This document shows, one piece after another, positions 37,557-46,041 of a stretch of DNA of 64,000 nucleotides. A program made the position numbers and the translations under genes. This stretch comes from Candidatus Tidjanibacter faecipullorum (GTDB taxonomy: Bacteria; Bacteroidota; Bacteroidia; Bacteroidales; Rikenellaceae): NCBI GenBank assembly GCA_019116245.1, contig DXCC01000015.1, forward strand, positions 1 through 64,000. The letters are read 5' to 3'. The stretch's first letter is position 1; the number at the start of each line of letters is the position of its first letter. The notes below the pieces were generated by a model. That model worked only from the letters and a program-made list of their open reading frames with translations, was not told where the DNA came from and ran no database searches.

Positions 37557-39119
37557 ATGGCCATCGACAACAAAATCCAACGACTGCTTGGCGATTACGA
37601 CGCCCATTGCCGACGTATCGCGCGTTCCACGCTGATCGATCTGAACGAGACACCGGCCCAACGCATCGCACGTGTGCGTGAGCTGGAGGCCGATTATGTG
37701 CGCTGGTTCGAGTACTACTTTCCCAATTTCGCAAAAGTACCGTGTGCATGGTTTCACAGGCAGATGGCCAACGACATTGTGTCTGCCACGGAAGTGTACG
37801 AGTTGCTGGAGGTGTATCGATCAGGTGCAAAATCCGTGCATGCAGATATGGGGATTCCTCTGTACCTGATGTACACGAAGCGCCTCCAATTTATGCTATT
37901 AATCGGCGAGACAGAGCGCAAAGCGCAGAAGCTGCTCTCTGCCTGTCAGGCACAGCTGCAATACAACAAACGTCTCATCAACGACTATGGCAAACGTTAC
38001 CAGCAGGGAGACTGGTCCGCGGGAGAGTTCCTAACTACAGATGGGGTGAGATTTATGTGCCTTGGTTTTGGGCAGGATCCGCGAGGTATCCGCGAAGAGG
38101 AACGGCGGCCGGACTACATTGTCGTTGACGATGTGGACAACAAAAAGCATGTGAATAACGACCGCATCATGCGCGAGGGTGTCGAGTGGTTGTTCGAGGA
38201 TCTGATGGGATGTTTCGACGAGTCTGACGGCAGCGTCAAACGCTTCGTCTATGCCAACAACAACTTCCACAAAAACAGCATTACAAACCGCCTTAAAGAA
38301 CAATTCAAAGTTCAAATAAGCAAGGCACGCGAGGCTGGCGTTCAGTCTAAGTACCGCATCCTGTCTGTGGCAGCCGTCAAGGATCTTTCCACATTCGAGC
38401 CGAACTGGCCGGAGAAGACATCGGCCGAGTATTGGCGGGAAAAATTCAGGAATACCCCCTCTCGCTCGTTCATGCGTGAATACATGCATGTCCATGTCGA
38501 GGATGGAGCCGTCTTCCGTGTCGAAGACATGCAGTGGAAAAAGATGCTGCCCCTGAACGAATACGATGCGCTCGTGTTCTATGGCGACCTTTCCTACAAA
38601 GCCTCGGCCTGCTACAAAGGCATGGTTCTGGTTGGAAAGAAAGGCCGTGAATTTCACATCATCCACACCTTCCTGCGGCAAAGTACCCGCACCGTATTGG
38701 CACGATGGCTGTACGACCTCTATGAAGACAGGAGCCTGAATCGATGTCGCAAGATCCGCTACCTCATCGAGGGCCTGTTCAGCATGGACGAGTTCATCAA
38801 CGATTTCGACACGGAAGGCGATGCCCGGGGCTACTACATTCCCGTAAGGGCGGACAAACGCCCCAAAGGGGATAAGTACGACCGAATTGAGGCCACGCAG
38901 TCCTACTTTGAGCGACGAAACGTGTGGCTGAATATTGACGAGCGCGATACTCCCGATCAGACGGAACTTGTTGATCAATACCTCGCCTTTGAAAAAGGAA
39001 GCGGATCGATGGTTGACGGTCCTGACGCCGTGGAAGGCGCATTGTCATTGCTTAACAGCGTAACCCGCACACAGCGGGCCACCTACCGTGTAGGGTATCG
39101 TAATTCACGAAAATATTGA
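37557..39119 (+). CDS. Terminase large subunit
   Basis: A 520-residue packaging motor. The ATPase part has a Walker B-like PDYIVVDDVDNKKH; the Walker A is degenerate (SGAKSVHADMGIP), as in several Mu-like terminases. The nuclease part has VFYGDLSYKAS (first aspartate), ADKRPKGDKYDRI and the late acidic DGPDAVEGAL. It follows the small subunit directly and precedes the amidase. Confidence 0.93.
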   Translation: MAIDNKIQRLLGDYDAHCRRIARSTLIDLNETPAQRIARVRELEADYVRWFEYYFPNFAKVPCAWFHRQMANDIVSATEVYELLEVYRSGAKSVHADMGIPLYLMYTKRLQFMLLIGETERKAQKLLSACQAQLQYNKRLINDYGKRYQQGDWSAGEFLTTDGVRFMCLGFGQDPRGIREEERRPDYIVVDDVDNKKHVNNDRIMREGVEWLFEDLMGCFDESDGSVKRFVYANNNFHKNSITNRLKEQFKVQISKAREAGVQSKYRILSVAAVKDLSTFEPNWPEKTSAEYWREKFRNTPSRSFMREYMHVHVEDGAVFRVEDMQWKKMLPLNEYDALVFYGDLSYKASACYKGMVLVGKKGREFHIIHTFLRQSTRTVLARWLYDLYEDRSLNRCRKIRYLIEGLFSMDEFINDFDTEGDARGYYIPVRADKRPKGDKYDRIEATQSYFERRNVWLNIDERDTPDQTELVDQYLAFEKGSGSMVDGPDAVEGALSLLNSVTRTQRATYRVGYRNSRKY

Positions 39120-39126
39120 ATTGAAA

Positions 39127-39576
39127 ATGAGGAAGATTACAGACATCGTGCTGCATTGCAGCGCAACCCGTCAAGGCCAGCGGGTCACGGTGGCCGACAT
39201 AGACCGTTGGCATCGCAACGCCGGTTATAAACAAATCGGCTATCATTACGTGATCTATGCCGACGGTTCCATACATGACGGTCGCCCGATCGAGCAGGTC
39301 GGCGCACACGTAGCTGGTCACAACGCCAATTCCATCGGCATCTGCTACATCGGCGGACTGGATAAAAACGGCAAGGCTGCCGATACCCGCACCCCCGAAC
39401 AGAAAGCTGCTATCTTTTTCCTACTCCAGCAGCTACGCGAGATGTTTCCGCACGCCCGCATTCGAGGCCATCGTGATTTTTCACCCGACCGTAACGGCAA
39501 CGGCGTGATCGAAGCGGCCGAATACATCAAAGAGTGTCCCTGCTTTAATGCTGAGGCTGAATACAAAGACCTGTAG
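39127..39576 (+). CDS. N-acetylmuramoyl-L-alanine amidase (endolysin)
   Basis: A 149-residue amidase_2/PGRP-type enzyme that cuts between MurNAc and the stem peptide. Zinc ligands are the His of VLHCSATRQG and those in HRDFSPDRNG (with GHRD); GYHYVIYADGSIHDGRP is the family signature. It has no signal peptide, so it would need the holin. The start at 39127 is an ATG; an upstream TTG is also possible. It is not next to the holin, which sits 4 kb away in the divergent operon. Confidence 0.92.
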   Translation: MRKITDIVLHCSATRQGQRVTVADIDRWHRNAGYKQIGYHYVIYADGSIHDGRPIEQVGAHVAGHNANSIGICYIGGLDKNGKAADTRTPEQKAAIFFLLQQLREMFPHARIRGHRDFSPDRNGNGVIEAAEYIKECPCFNAEAEYKDL

Positions 39577-39579
39577 GCC

Positions 39580-40068
39580 ATGTTTATTACCAAAGAAGAA
39601 CTACAGACTGCCATTTACGAATATCAGCTGACCGACATTACCGGCGGTGCCATGGACGACCTTGCCGTGCGGCATGCCGTGGCCGCCGCCGTGTCGGAGG
39701 CTTCGGGGTACCTGAACGCAAAATATGACATCAAGGCGATCTTTTCGGCCGAGGGGGACGACCGCCACCCCCTGCTGGTCGAGCACATTAAGAGCATCGC
39801 GGTCTGGTACCTGATCAAGCGCGCCAATACCGATCTGATTTTCGACAGGGCAAAAGAGTATTACAAGGCCGCCGTCGAGTGGTTGAAGCTGGTGGCCGGA
39901 GTGGGAACGGACGATGAGACCATCGCTCCCGATCTGCCCCTGCGGCGCGACGAAACCGGTGATGGCGGCAAGGTCATGACCCGTTTCCGCTTCGGCAGTC
40001 ACCCAAAGTTCGACAACGGGCTGGATGATGCGTTTAATTACCGTTTAAGAGGCTTTAATAATGACTGA
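39580..40068 (+). CDS. Phage gp36-like protein (DUF1320), head-tail connector
   Basis: A 162-residue protein with FITKEELQTAIYEYQLTDITGG and AVAAAVSEASGYLNAKYD, the typical start of the DUF1320 family (Mu gp36), which occupies the head completion position. It overlaps the portal gene by 8 bases. Confidence 0.82.
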   Translation: MFITKEELQTAIYEYQLTDITGGAMDDLAVRHAVAAAVSEASGYLNAKYDIKAIFSAEGDDRHPLLVEHIKSIAVWYLIKRANTDLIFDRAKEYYKAAVEWLKLVAGVGTDDETIAPDLPLRRDETGDGGKVMTRFRFGSHPKFDNGLDDAFNYRLRGFNND

Positions 40069-41299
40069 CGCGAGAAAAACAAATAACCATCCCACTCAAC
40101 ACGGGAAAGGGCGTAATTCGGGCGATTTTCGCCAAATCAAGCATCGGCAACAGCGCGACGGATACGTGCCGCGCATCGTTCCCAAGGCGGTGACGCGAAC
40201 CCGTACGGACATCGGAGTGTGGAAATCCGCACTTCGGGCGGCCGACAATGTGGAGAACCCGCGCCGATCCCGCCTGCAAAGACTCTATGCCGACATCATG
40301 CAGGATGCGCACCTCACCTCGATGGTCGAGTTGCGGATGCAGACGGTGCTGGCGACACCGTTCTCGCTAAAGCGAGACGGGGACATCGACGAGCAGGCGA
40401 CAGCCATGCTGGCCGCGGCAGGATGGAAGCGCGATCTCGACCGATTCGTGTGGGAAGAGCTACTGTATGGTCATTCCCTCGTGGAACTGACCACCACACG
40501 AGAAGGCGGGCTGTGTGTCGCTCTACTCCCGCGAACGAACGTCGTACCCGAACAGGGGGTCCTCCTTTTGTCCGAGGACGACGGCAGCGGCATTCGGTAC
40601 AGGGAGACACGGGAATACGGAACATGGATACTCGAGTTTGGCAGTCACACGGAATACGGCCTGCTCAACAAAGCCGTACCGCATGTTCTTTTCTCACGAT
40701 TCGCCCAGTCGTGCTGGTCGGAGCTTTGCGAAATCTATGCCATCCCGCCGCGTGTTATGAAAACGAACACGCAAGACCCCGAGATGCTCGATCGGGCCGA
40801 GCAGATGATGCGGGACATGGGCGCGGCGGCGTGGTTCATCATCGACTCCAACGAAGAATTCTCCTTTGCCAAAGGCGCCGACACGAACGGTGACGTGTAC
40901 AATAATCTGATCCGCGTCTGTAAAGAGGCTACGTCGTTGCTCGTGTGCGGCGCCCAGCTTGGGCAGGATACGCTCAATGGTAATCGATCCAAAGAAGAGA
41001 GCAGCCGTAAACTGTTCGACAAACTCGTCGATGCCGACCGCAGACGGGTGGAGGGATATTGGAATGAAACCATCATCCCCGCACTGGTGCGCATCGGGGT
41101 TCTGCCCGACGGACTGCGTTATGTGTATGAGCAAGAAGAGGACACTGAGACGCTGTGGCGGCAGACCCACGAGGCCATGCAGTATTTCCACGTCGATGCG
41201 CATTGGCTCAAGACTAAATTCGGCATCGAGGTGACTGCTGAACGGGAAACGGGAGGCGGTTTGGCACAACTGGCACTCCGCGACGGTTTTTTTGCCTAA
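40061..41299 (+). CDS. Portal protein (DUF935, Mu gp29-like)
   Basis: A 412-residue portal subunit through which DNA is packed and ejected. Family features: RLQRLYADIMQDAHLTSMVELRM, the FVWEELLYGHSLVEL block, and VPHVLFSRFAQSCWSELCEIYAIPPRVM. Length is shorter than Mu gp29 (512). It follows gp36 with an 8-base overlap; a hairpin separates it from the MuF gene. Confidence 0.88.
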   Translation: MTDARKTNNHPTQHGKGRNSGDFRQIKHRQQRDGYVPRIVPKAVTRTRTDIGVWKSALRAADNVENPRRSRLQRLYADIMQDAHLTSMVELRMQTVLATPFSLKRDGDIDEQATAMLAAAGWKRDLDRFVWEELLYGHSLVELTTTREGGLCVALLPRTNVVPEQGVLLLSEDDGSGIRYRETREYGTWILEFGSHTEYGLLNKAVPHVLFSRFAQSCWSELCEIYAIPPRVMKTNTQDPEMLDRAEQMMRDMGAAAWFIIDSNEEFSFAKGADTNGDVYNNLIRVCKEATSLLVCGAQLGQDTLNGNRSKEESSRKLFDKLVDADRRRVEGYWNETIIPALVRIGVLPDGLRYVYEQEEDTETLWRQTHEAMQYFHVDAHWLKTKFGIEVTAERETGGGLAQLALRDGFFA

Positions 41300-41325
41300 G
41301 CCCGGCCGACCACCGCGCCGGGCTT
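41298..41325 (+). promoter_or_regulatory. Hairpin between portal and MuF genes
   Basis: AAGCCCGG / CCGGGCTT form an 8-bp stem that starts in the portal stop codon and ends 9 bases before the likely MuF start. No T-run follows, so it may tune translation or transcription rather than terminate. Confidence 0.45.
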
Positions 41326-41334
41326 CACCTTGCA

Positions 41335-42855
41335 TTGCTTGATTTGTACGGGCCGCCGACTCTCCGACAGGTCGGATTGATCGGAAGGCGCGAAAAAGAC
41401 CGCAGGTTTCGCCCGCAGGTGTTCGAGAATGCTGTTCGTCGGCTGCATGAAGAGGAACGGTTCGACCCGTCGTTACTGGCGGAGGAGGCCGTCACCGAGA
41501 TGATTCGCGAGACATACGGCATATTGCGTGAAGCGATGGACACGGGGGTGGCCGACGGGGTGATTCCGCCCGTCATGGCTCGCAAACTGACCGACAGTCT
41601 GTTTCTTTTCTCGGGGTTCAAAACGGCACAGGAACTGCGTGAGGCGTCCGCGCTCTTGCGCAAAACAGACGGCACACTCAAAGGGTTTGCCGAGTTTCTG
41701 ACCGACGTGCGCAGCATCGATGCCACATACAATGTACATTATCTGGAAGCCGAGTACGATTTTGCCGTCGCATCGGCACAGATGGCCGCATCATGGGCAG
41801 AAGTTGAGAGGCAGGGAGATAAGTACGACCTACAATATCGGACTGCTGGAGACGACCGCGTACGGGAAGAACACATCCGCCTGAACGGCATTACGCTTCC
41901 TGTGAACGATCCGTTTTGGCGATATTATTACCCACCCAACGGCTGGGGATGCCGTTGTACTGTCGTGCAGGTCGTTAAGAACAAGTATCCGAACTCAGAC
42001 CCCGAGGAGGCCATGCGTCTTGGCGAACGGACAACGGATACCCCCAAGAAACGGATCTTCCGTTTCAATCCCGGTATAGACGGACAACTGTTTCCGCCTA
42101 AGCATCCGTACTACAAACTCTCCCAGCAGGAAAAAGAGAAGGTGCAAAAAACGGTCATCGAATTGATGCTCGACCCCATTGAAACGCCAGCTCAGTTGGC
42201 GGATGAGTTGAATCGCGTCGGAGGCATTTGGTTTGAACATGGCGGAGCGCAGTTGTTTACGACAAAACAGCCAGGAGTGAATGGCTACACCTATATGGAT
42301 GGGCGCATCTATTTGACAGAGGAGCGCATGCGATATTCCATCGATGGAGTGAATCATTTGGCTGCCGGAGAAGATGTGCTGGATCGGGAGGCCGATGCGT
42401 TGGCCACCTTGTGGCACGAAGTCACCCACAATCGCAACAAACCCGGCAATATGCTTTTAACGTCAACAGAAAGGAGGTACATGGAATTGGCCAACGAATT
42501 TGTTGCACGCAAAACATTGCCCGACTTTTTCAACGCAATGGGCGGAGAACTGAAGCAAATCGAATTGACGCGCACACGCCCTTCTACGGGTTACAATTCC
42601 ATGGTATGCAACTACGACACCCTGATCGATGCAACAGGAGCAGATCGGGAAATCGTAACCGAAGCGGTACAAAGTGCTCTCTTCAATATGCCATATAACA
42701 AACAGAAAGAAGGATTGGTTGATGCCCTATTGAAAGGAGGAGCCAAGAAAAAAGATGGAACGACGTTAAAAAAGCGCGACATAAATGGATGGCTCAAAGA
42801 CTGTCGTGAGCATTCTGAAGAGTACTTCGCTAAATTAATCGCAAAGTTACTGTAA
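41335..42855 (+). CDS. MuF-type minor head protein with C-terminal HExxH (zincin-like) domain
   Basis: A 506-residue fusion. Residues 1 to about 260 are a Mu gpF/SPP1 gp7-type head protein: an alpha-helical start, then NGITLPVNDPFWRYYYPPNG with WGCRCTVVQV. From about residue 270 the protein changes character, with a charged helix QQEKEKVQKTVIELML, then WHEVTHNRN (H361-E362, H365) and a later NEFVARKTL whose glutamate could be a third zinc ligand. The tail is lysine-rich. The DNA also becomes more AT-rich. MuF proteins with toxin tails are known, so the second half may be a delivered effector. The start codon is a TTG; no ATG exists before residue 50. Confidence 0.82.
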   Translation: MLDLYGPPTLRQVGLIGRREKDRRFRPQVFENAVRRLHEEERFDPSLLAEEAVTEMIRETYGILREAMDTGVADGVIPPVMARKLTDSLFLFSGFKTAQELREASALLRKTDGTLKGFAEFLTDVRSIDATYNVHYLEAEYDFAVASAQMAASWAEVERQGDKYDLQYRTAGDDRVREEHIRLNGITLPVNDPFWRYYYPPNGWGCRCTVVQVVKNKYPNSDPEEAMRLGERTTDTPKKRIFRFNPGIDGQLFPPKHPYYKLSQQEKEKVQKTVIELMLDPIETPAQLADELNRVGGIWFEHGGAQLFTTKQPGVNGYTYMDGRIYLTEERMRYSIDGVNHLAAGEDVLDREADALATLWHEVTHNRNKPGNMLLTSTERRYMELANEFVARKTLPDFFNAMGGELKQIELTRTRPSTGYNSMVCNYDTLIDATGADREIVTEAVQSALFNMPYNKQKEGLVDALLKGGAKKKDGTTLKKRDINGWLKDCREHSEEYFAKLIAKLL

Positions 42856-42857
42856 GG

Positions 42858-43097
42858 TCATTCGTCAAATGAATGTGATATTTCTTCGGCAAACTGCTGT
42901 TCGACAGCCGCCTCCAAACCTTCATAACCGGACTCCTCGGCTAAACACAACATGCCTTCCCACCGTAGATCAGGATGAAGACGTACCTCATTGAGGTATT
43001 CTTCCTTGCCCCACGGGTAGTGGCGATCCAGATATTCTTTGTCAGAACAAAGATCGAACACGGTGAGCTCTTTTAAATTCAGATTGTCGTAGTTCAT
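42858..43097 (-). CDS. Small acidic protein antisense to the head operon
   Basis: A 79-residue, strongly acidic protein (LKELTVFDLCSDKEYLDRHY, LEAAVEQQFAEEISHSFDE) encoded on the opposite strand between MuF and gpG-like genes. Its stop is 2 bases from the MuF stop, tail to tail. A TATTTTTA near-match to the -7 box lies about 15 bases upstream of its start, so it may be expressed on its own, even in the lysogen. No family is recognised. An immunity protein against the MuF C-terminal domain is one possibility, based only on place and charge. Confidence 0.6.
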   Translation of the reverse strand: MNYDNLNLKELTVFDLCSDKEYLDRHYPWGKEEYLNEVRLHPDLRWEGMLCLAEESGYEGLEAAVEQQFAEEISHSFDE

Positions 43098-43136
43098 GGC
43101 ACGATTGTTTAATGTAAAAATACATAAAATTTCAGA

Positions 43137-43667
43137 ATGTACAATTTAAGAACAGCCATTCTGTCCGACCTGCGGGTCGAACTGCTCGACGAGTTCGAGC
43201 GGAATTTTATCCGCAAAGCCTTCTTCGATCGTCCTTGGCCGACACGTAAAATGGAAGGTCGCGGCTCGCTGTTGCTGGTTTCCGGCCGCATGCGCCGCTC
43301 GTTGCGTTGCACAGCCAACCGTTCCTCTCTGGCATTTCACTCCGACGTGGCCTATTTCAGCCTCCACAACAGAGGCGGAACTGTTCGCGTGACTCCTGCA
43401 ATGCGCAAATACTTCTGGGCGATGTACTACAAATATGCTCCGACCCAAGGTCCCGGCGAGAAACACCACACAGCCTCCAACGGCCCTGCCGGTTATTATC
43501 GTGCGTTGGCGTTGACAAAAAAGGCGGAGTTCACCATCCCGCAACGTCAGGTCGTCGGCGATCACCCGCAAGTCGGACGTATCGTTCATGCGACTTGCGA
43601 CCGTGCCGTTCGGGAGTTCATCGACAAAAACATCGCGCCAAAGTTTCGTAAAATGATGAAAAAATAA
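43137..43667 (+). CDS. Phage virion morphogenesis protein (gpG-like)
   Basis: A 176-residue protein of the Mu gpG/phage virion morphogenesis class. It begins YNLRTAILSDLRVELLDEFERNFIRKAFFDRPWP, followed by GSLLLVSGRMRRSLR, the signature of the family, and ends in a basic helix KFRKMMKK. It has a role at the head-tail joint. Confidence 0.85.
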   Translation: MYNLRTAILSDLRVELLDEFERNFIRKAFFDRPWPTRKMEGRGSLLLVSGRMRRSLRCTANRSSLAFHSDVAYFSLHNRGGTVRVTPAMRKYFWAMYYKYAPTQGPGEKHHTASNGPAGYYRALALTKKAEFTIPQRQVVGDHPQVGRIVHATCDRAVREFIDKNIAPKFRKMMKK

Positions 43668-43680
43668 ACGCACTTCAATC

Positions 43681-44121
43681 ATGATTAAAGATGCTTTAAT
43701 CGCCGTAAAAACGGCCTTGCAAAACGTGTCGGCCCTGCGCTATTCGGGAGAGGATTGGGGACAACTCGACTATTTCCGACAAGTCCCCGTAAGATTCCCC
43801 TGTGCATTGGTGGAAGTCGAGCAGGTTACTTACTCCGACAACTCGCGCCGATGCCAGCAAGGCGTCGCATTGCTGACCGTTCGCATTGCCGACAACCGCA
43901 TTTTCAACGGTTCTTTTCAATCCCCAGCCTCAGAGGAGGAGTTCGCCATGTATGACCTTTTGCAAACGATTTATGCGACCTTACAAGGCCTGAGCGGCAC
44001 GACCTTCTCTCCGCTCACCCGTCGGAACCTGATCCGCGTCCGTCGAGACGACAGCATCCGCGAGTTCCGCATGTCGTTCGAGTTCGCTTTTACAGATAAC
44101 GACGCCTCATCGAAGCGGTAA
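43681..44121 (+). CDS. Phage tail terminator/joining protein (gp37-like)
   Basis: A 146-residue protein in the slot of Mu gp37-gpK. It contains QLDYFRQVPVRFPCALVEVEQV and ends FRMSFEFAFTDNDASS, typical of small tail completion proteins. It is the last gene of the rightward block and ends 4 bases from the stop of a convergent gene. Confidence 0.65.
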   Translation: MIKDALIAVKTALQNVSALRYSGEDWGQLDYFRQVPVRFPCALVEVEQVTYSDNSRRCQQGVALLTVRIADNRIFNGSFQSPASEEEFAMYDLLQTIYATLQGLSGTTFSPLTRRNLIRVRRDDSIREFRMSFEFAFTDNDASSKR

Positions 44122-44125
44122 CAAG

Positions 44126-44356
44126 TCATTCATCGAACAAAGACAGTTGTTTTGGCGTCGGGGCGGTCATGTCGGCCGGAGGCGTGGCTTTCAGGTAGCG
44201 CAGATAGGACGCATAGCAGATGCCGAATGTGTGGCGGATGTATTTGCGCCACACGGCCGCATAGCACCGGTCCTGTCGCTCCGGCTCGTAATGCCGCTTC
44301 GTGATCTCCTGTATCACCATTGCCCTCCTGTAATATCCTCGTTTGTTGTAAGCCAT
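44126..44356 (-). CDS. Small basic protein ending in a sliding-clamp-binding motif
   Basis: A 76-residue, basic protein with many aromatic residues (NKRGYYRRAMVIQEITKRHY, WRKYIRHTFGICYASYLRYL). The C-terminus TPKQLSLFDE contains QLSLF, a consensus beta-clamp-binding pentapeptide. It is the last gene of the early operon, so it may bind host replication proteins during transposition, but no family is recognised. Confidence 0.65.
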   Translation of the reverse strand: MAYNKRGYYRRAMVIQEITKRHYEPERQDRCYAAVWRKYIRHTFGICYASYLRYLKATPPADMTAPTPKQLSLFDE

Positions 44357-44372
44357 ATTCCACCGTCTGTAT

Positions 44373-44425
44373 TATCTTTGCAACGAGCGACCAACTCATT
44401 GCCTCGGATACTTCCGGGGCTTTTT
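44373..44425 (+). ncRNA. Possible small RNA unit (promoter box plus hairpin)
   Basis: On the plus strand a perfect -7 box TATCTTTG (44373-44380) is followed after about 20 bases by a hairpin CCTCGGA..TCCGGGG and TTTTT (44421-44425). There is no gene between, so a transcript of about 40 nt would result. No good -33 box is seen. It runs against the early operon. Confidence 0.3.
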
Positions 44426-44430
44426 CATGC

Positions 44431-44919
44431 CTAATTAACAACAGACGAACCAGTGCCTATTACCACAACTACGGGAATGGATGTCGATCGTTCGGTTGTC
44501 GATACTACCGTGTCGGACTTGTAAACAAACCCTTTATCAATCATCGAACGCAGTTTGCGTTCGAGCGTCTGCAACTCCTCCGGCGTCAAATCATACAACA
44601 CTTTTCCGGCAATTCTGGCGGAAGCCACGAAACGATTTACTCTTTCCCAACAGGCCGTTTTCGGCTCCCCCGGCACGACGTAATACACGCCCATCTCGGT
44701 GAGCAGACGCAGCACTCTACTGCGCCCTCTGCGGAGCATGTCTCCGTTGCGTTGATGCTTTTGCTCTTCCAAGCCACGGATGATTGCAGAAAGTTGCTCA
44801 TCGGTCAGTTCCGTAGTGCTTTCCACACCGTATCCGGCCAAAATATTTCCCTTTTGTGCCCGAATGCCCAGTTCTCCGAGTAGGGCGTGGAAAAGTCTGT
44901 ATGCCTTATTCCTGTCCAT
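44431..44919 (-). CDS. GemA/gp16-like protein (DUF1018)
   Basis: A 162-residue protein that fits the Mu gp16/GemA class: DRNKAYRLFHALLGELGIRAQKG at the start and GVESTTELTDEQLSAIIRGLEEQ, with a C-terminal half DLTPEELQTLERKLRSMIDKG. In Mu this protein is linked to control of early gene expression and host DNA state. The ATG at 44919 is chosen because a longer frame would overlap the small gene upstream. Confidence 0.78.
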   Translation of the reverse strand: MDRNKAYRLFHALLGELGIRAQKGNILAGYGVESTTELTDEQLSAIIRGLEEQKHQRNGDMLRRGRSRVLRLLTEMGVYYVVPGEPKTACWERVNRFVASARIAGKVLYDLTPEELQTLERKLRSMIDKGFVYKSDTVVSTTERSTSIPVVVVIGTGSSVVN

Positions 44920-44929
44920 TTTTGCTCTA

Positions 44930-45103
44930 TTATCGTTTAGAGAGGTGTTTGTCCAGCTGCATTCCTGCCCTGCGCAGAATACGTGCATGCTCATTATTTG
45001 CCGTGGTTTCGGCCAGCAGCAGAACCGCTGTCATGACCAACTCTGCCTCCTCTTTCGTCATTTCCCGCAGGTCGATGCCCTGCTCTGTACATGTCGTCGT
45101 CAT
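44930..45103 (-). CDS. Small hypothetical early protein
   Basis: A 57-residue gene in the early operon: MTTTCTEQGIDLREMTKEE, then an alanine-rich helix LVMTAVLLLAETTANNEHA and a basic end. It is spaced 10 bases from gemA and 2 bases from the gene upstream, as expected of an operon member. No function can be assigned. Confidence 0.55.
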   Translation of the reverse strand: MTTTCTEQGIDLREMTKEEAELVMTAVLLLAETTANNEHARILRRAGMQLDKHLSKR

Positions 45104-45105
45104 AA

Positions 45106-45315
45106 TCAATCTTCGATAACGGATGGGTTGTCCAGTAATTCGCGAAACCGTCTGTCTCGAGCGGCTTTCGTATCGAACTTTTCGAGTGTCACCCAGCTCA
45201 GGTTGCAGAGCGTACCTGTTTGTCGTAACGTTTTGATGCGAGGCTGTGGTTGATCGTCTTTCCGGATAACTGTAAACCCAGCCCGAACGACTTTATTTTG
45301 ACCGTCAAGTGTCAT
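45106..45315 (-). CDS. Small hypothetical early protein
   Basis: A 69-residue protein (MTLDGQNKVVRAGFTVIRKDD to RRFRELLDNPSVIED). The middle, LCNLSWVTLEKFDTKAARDRRF, looks like a short folded domain. The ATG at 45315 is preferred; an open frame continues 21 codons upstream with unlikely composition. It lies between DUF3164 and the 57-residue gene in the early operon. Confidence 0.6.
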   Translation of the reverse strand: MTLDGQNKVVRAGFTVIRKDDQPQPRIKTLRQTGTLCNLSWVTLEKFDTKAARDRRFRELLDNPSVIED

Positions 45316-45388
45316 ATGGTAGCGTGTTTTTGTTGAAATTTGTTCCCTGCGGGGGAGTTGCACCCCCGCCGAAACCACCTCGGAGGGA

Positions 45389-46033
45389 TTACATGCGGTT
45401 GAACGACGGTTCCAGACGCCGCCATCCGCCCATTTCGGTACGTTCGTAGAAGTAGAAATTCATGGCCGTTCCCTCTACCACGTTCGACTCTTTAAAAAGC
45501 CGCATGATGTCGGAGTATTCGGGGTCATTGAACTGCTGTTCCAGTTCGTAGAGTTTTGAGATACTCTTGTAATCGAGATCACCGTTCCTGTTGCGTTCAA
45601 GCATGGTCATAGCCAGTTTGTACATCGGATCCTCCGCCCCATGATCACGCCCTTTGATCCATGAATTCAGAAATTCGATGAGCCTACCTGCGGCAATGTC
45701 GGCGCGTTCATCGAAGGTCTTTACCTTATTGCAGCGTACTTCTATCTTGAACGTATCGTTCTGAATAATGTACCCTCTTTGGTCGGCCACCCGCAGCGCG
45801 CCATAATCGCGCATCAGCTCGTAGAATGCCGCCGTCTCCTTAACGACGACGTCGTGAAATGCACGCACTGCCGACACGACTTCGTGCGTTCTGGTTGCCA
45901 TGGCGGCGAGAAACTCCGCTTTCGTACTCTCATAAGCCTTGCGCCGCTCTTCGACGGCCTGTCGCTCCTCTTCTTTTCTTTGCGCCAGCAACTGCTCCAG
46001 TTGCTCGGTTGAAAGGTTGCTGATATTGTCCAT
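45389..46033 (-). CDS. DUF3164 family phage protein
   Basis: A 214-residue protein typical of Mu-like early regions. It starts with a coiled-coil rich in Glu and Arg (QLEQLLAQRKEEERQAVEER) and has the DUF3164 core ALRVADQRGYIIQNDTFKIEV, FDERADIAAGRLIEFLNSWI. The role is unknown; it is found with MuA and MuB homologues, which supports the Mu-like call. Confidence 0.82.
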   Translation of the reverse strand: MDNISNLSTEQLEQLLAQRKEEERQAVEERRKAYESTKAEFLAAMATRTHEVVSAVRAFHDVVVKETAAFYELMRDYGALRVADQRGYIIQNDTFKIEVRCNKVKTFDERADIAAGRLIEFLNSWIKGRDHGAEDPMYKLAMTMLERNRNGDLDYKSISKLYELEQQFNDPEYSDIMRLFKESNVVEGTAMNFYFYERTEMGGWRRLEPSFNRM

Positions 46034-46041
46034 GATTTTTG

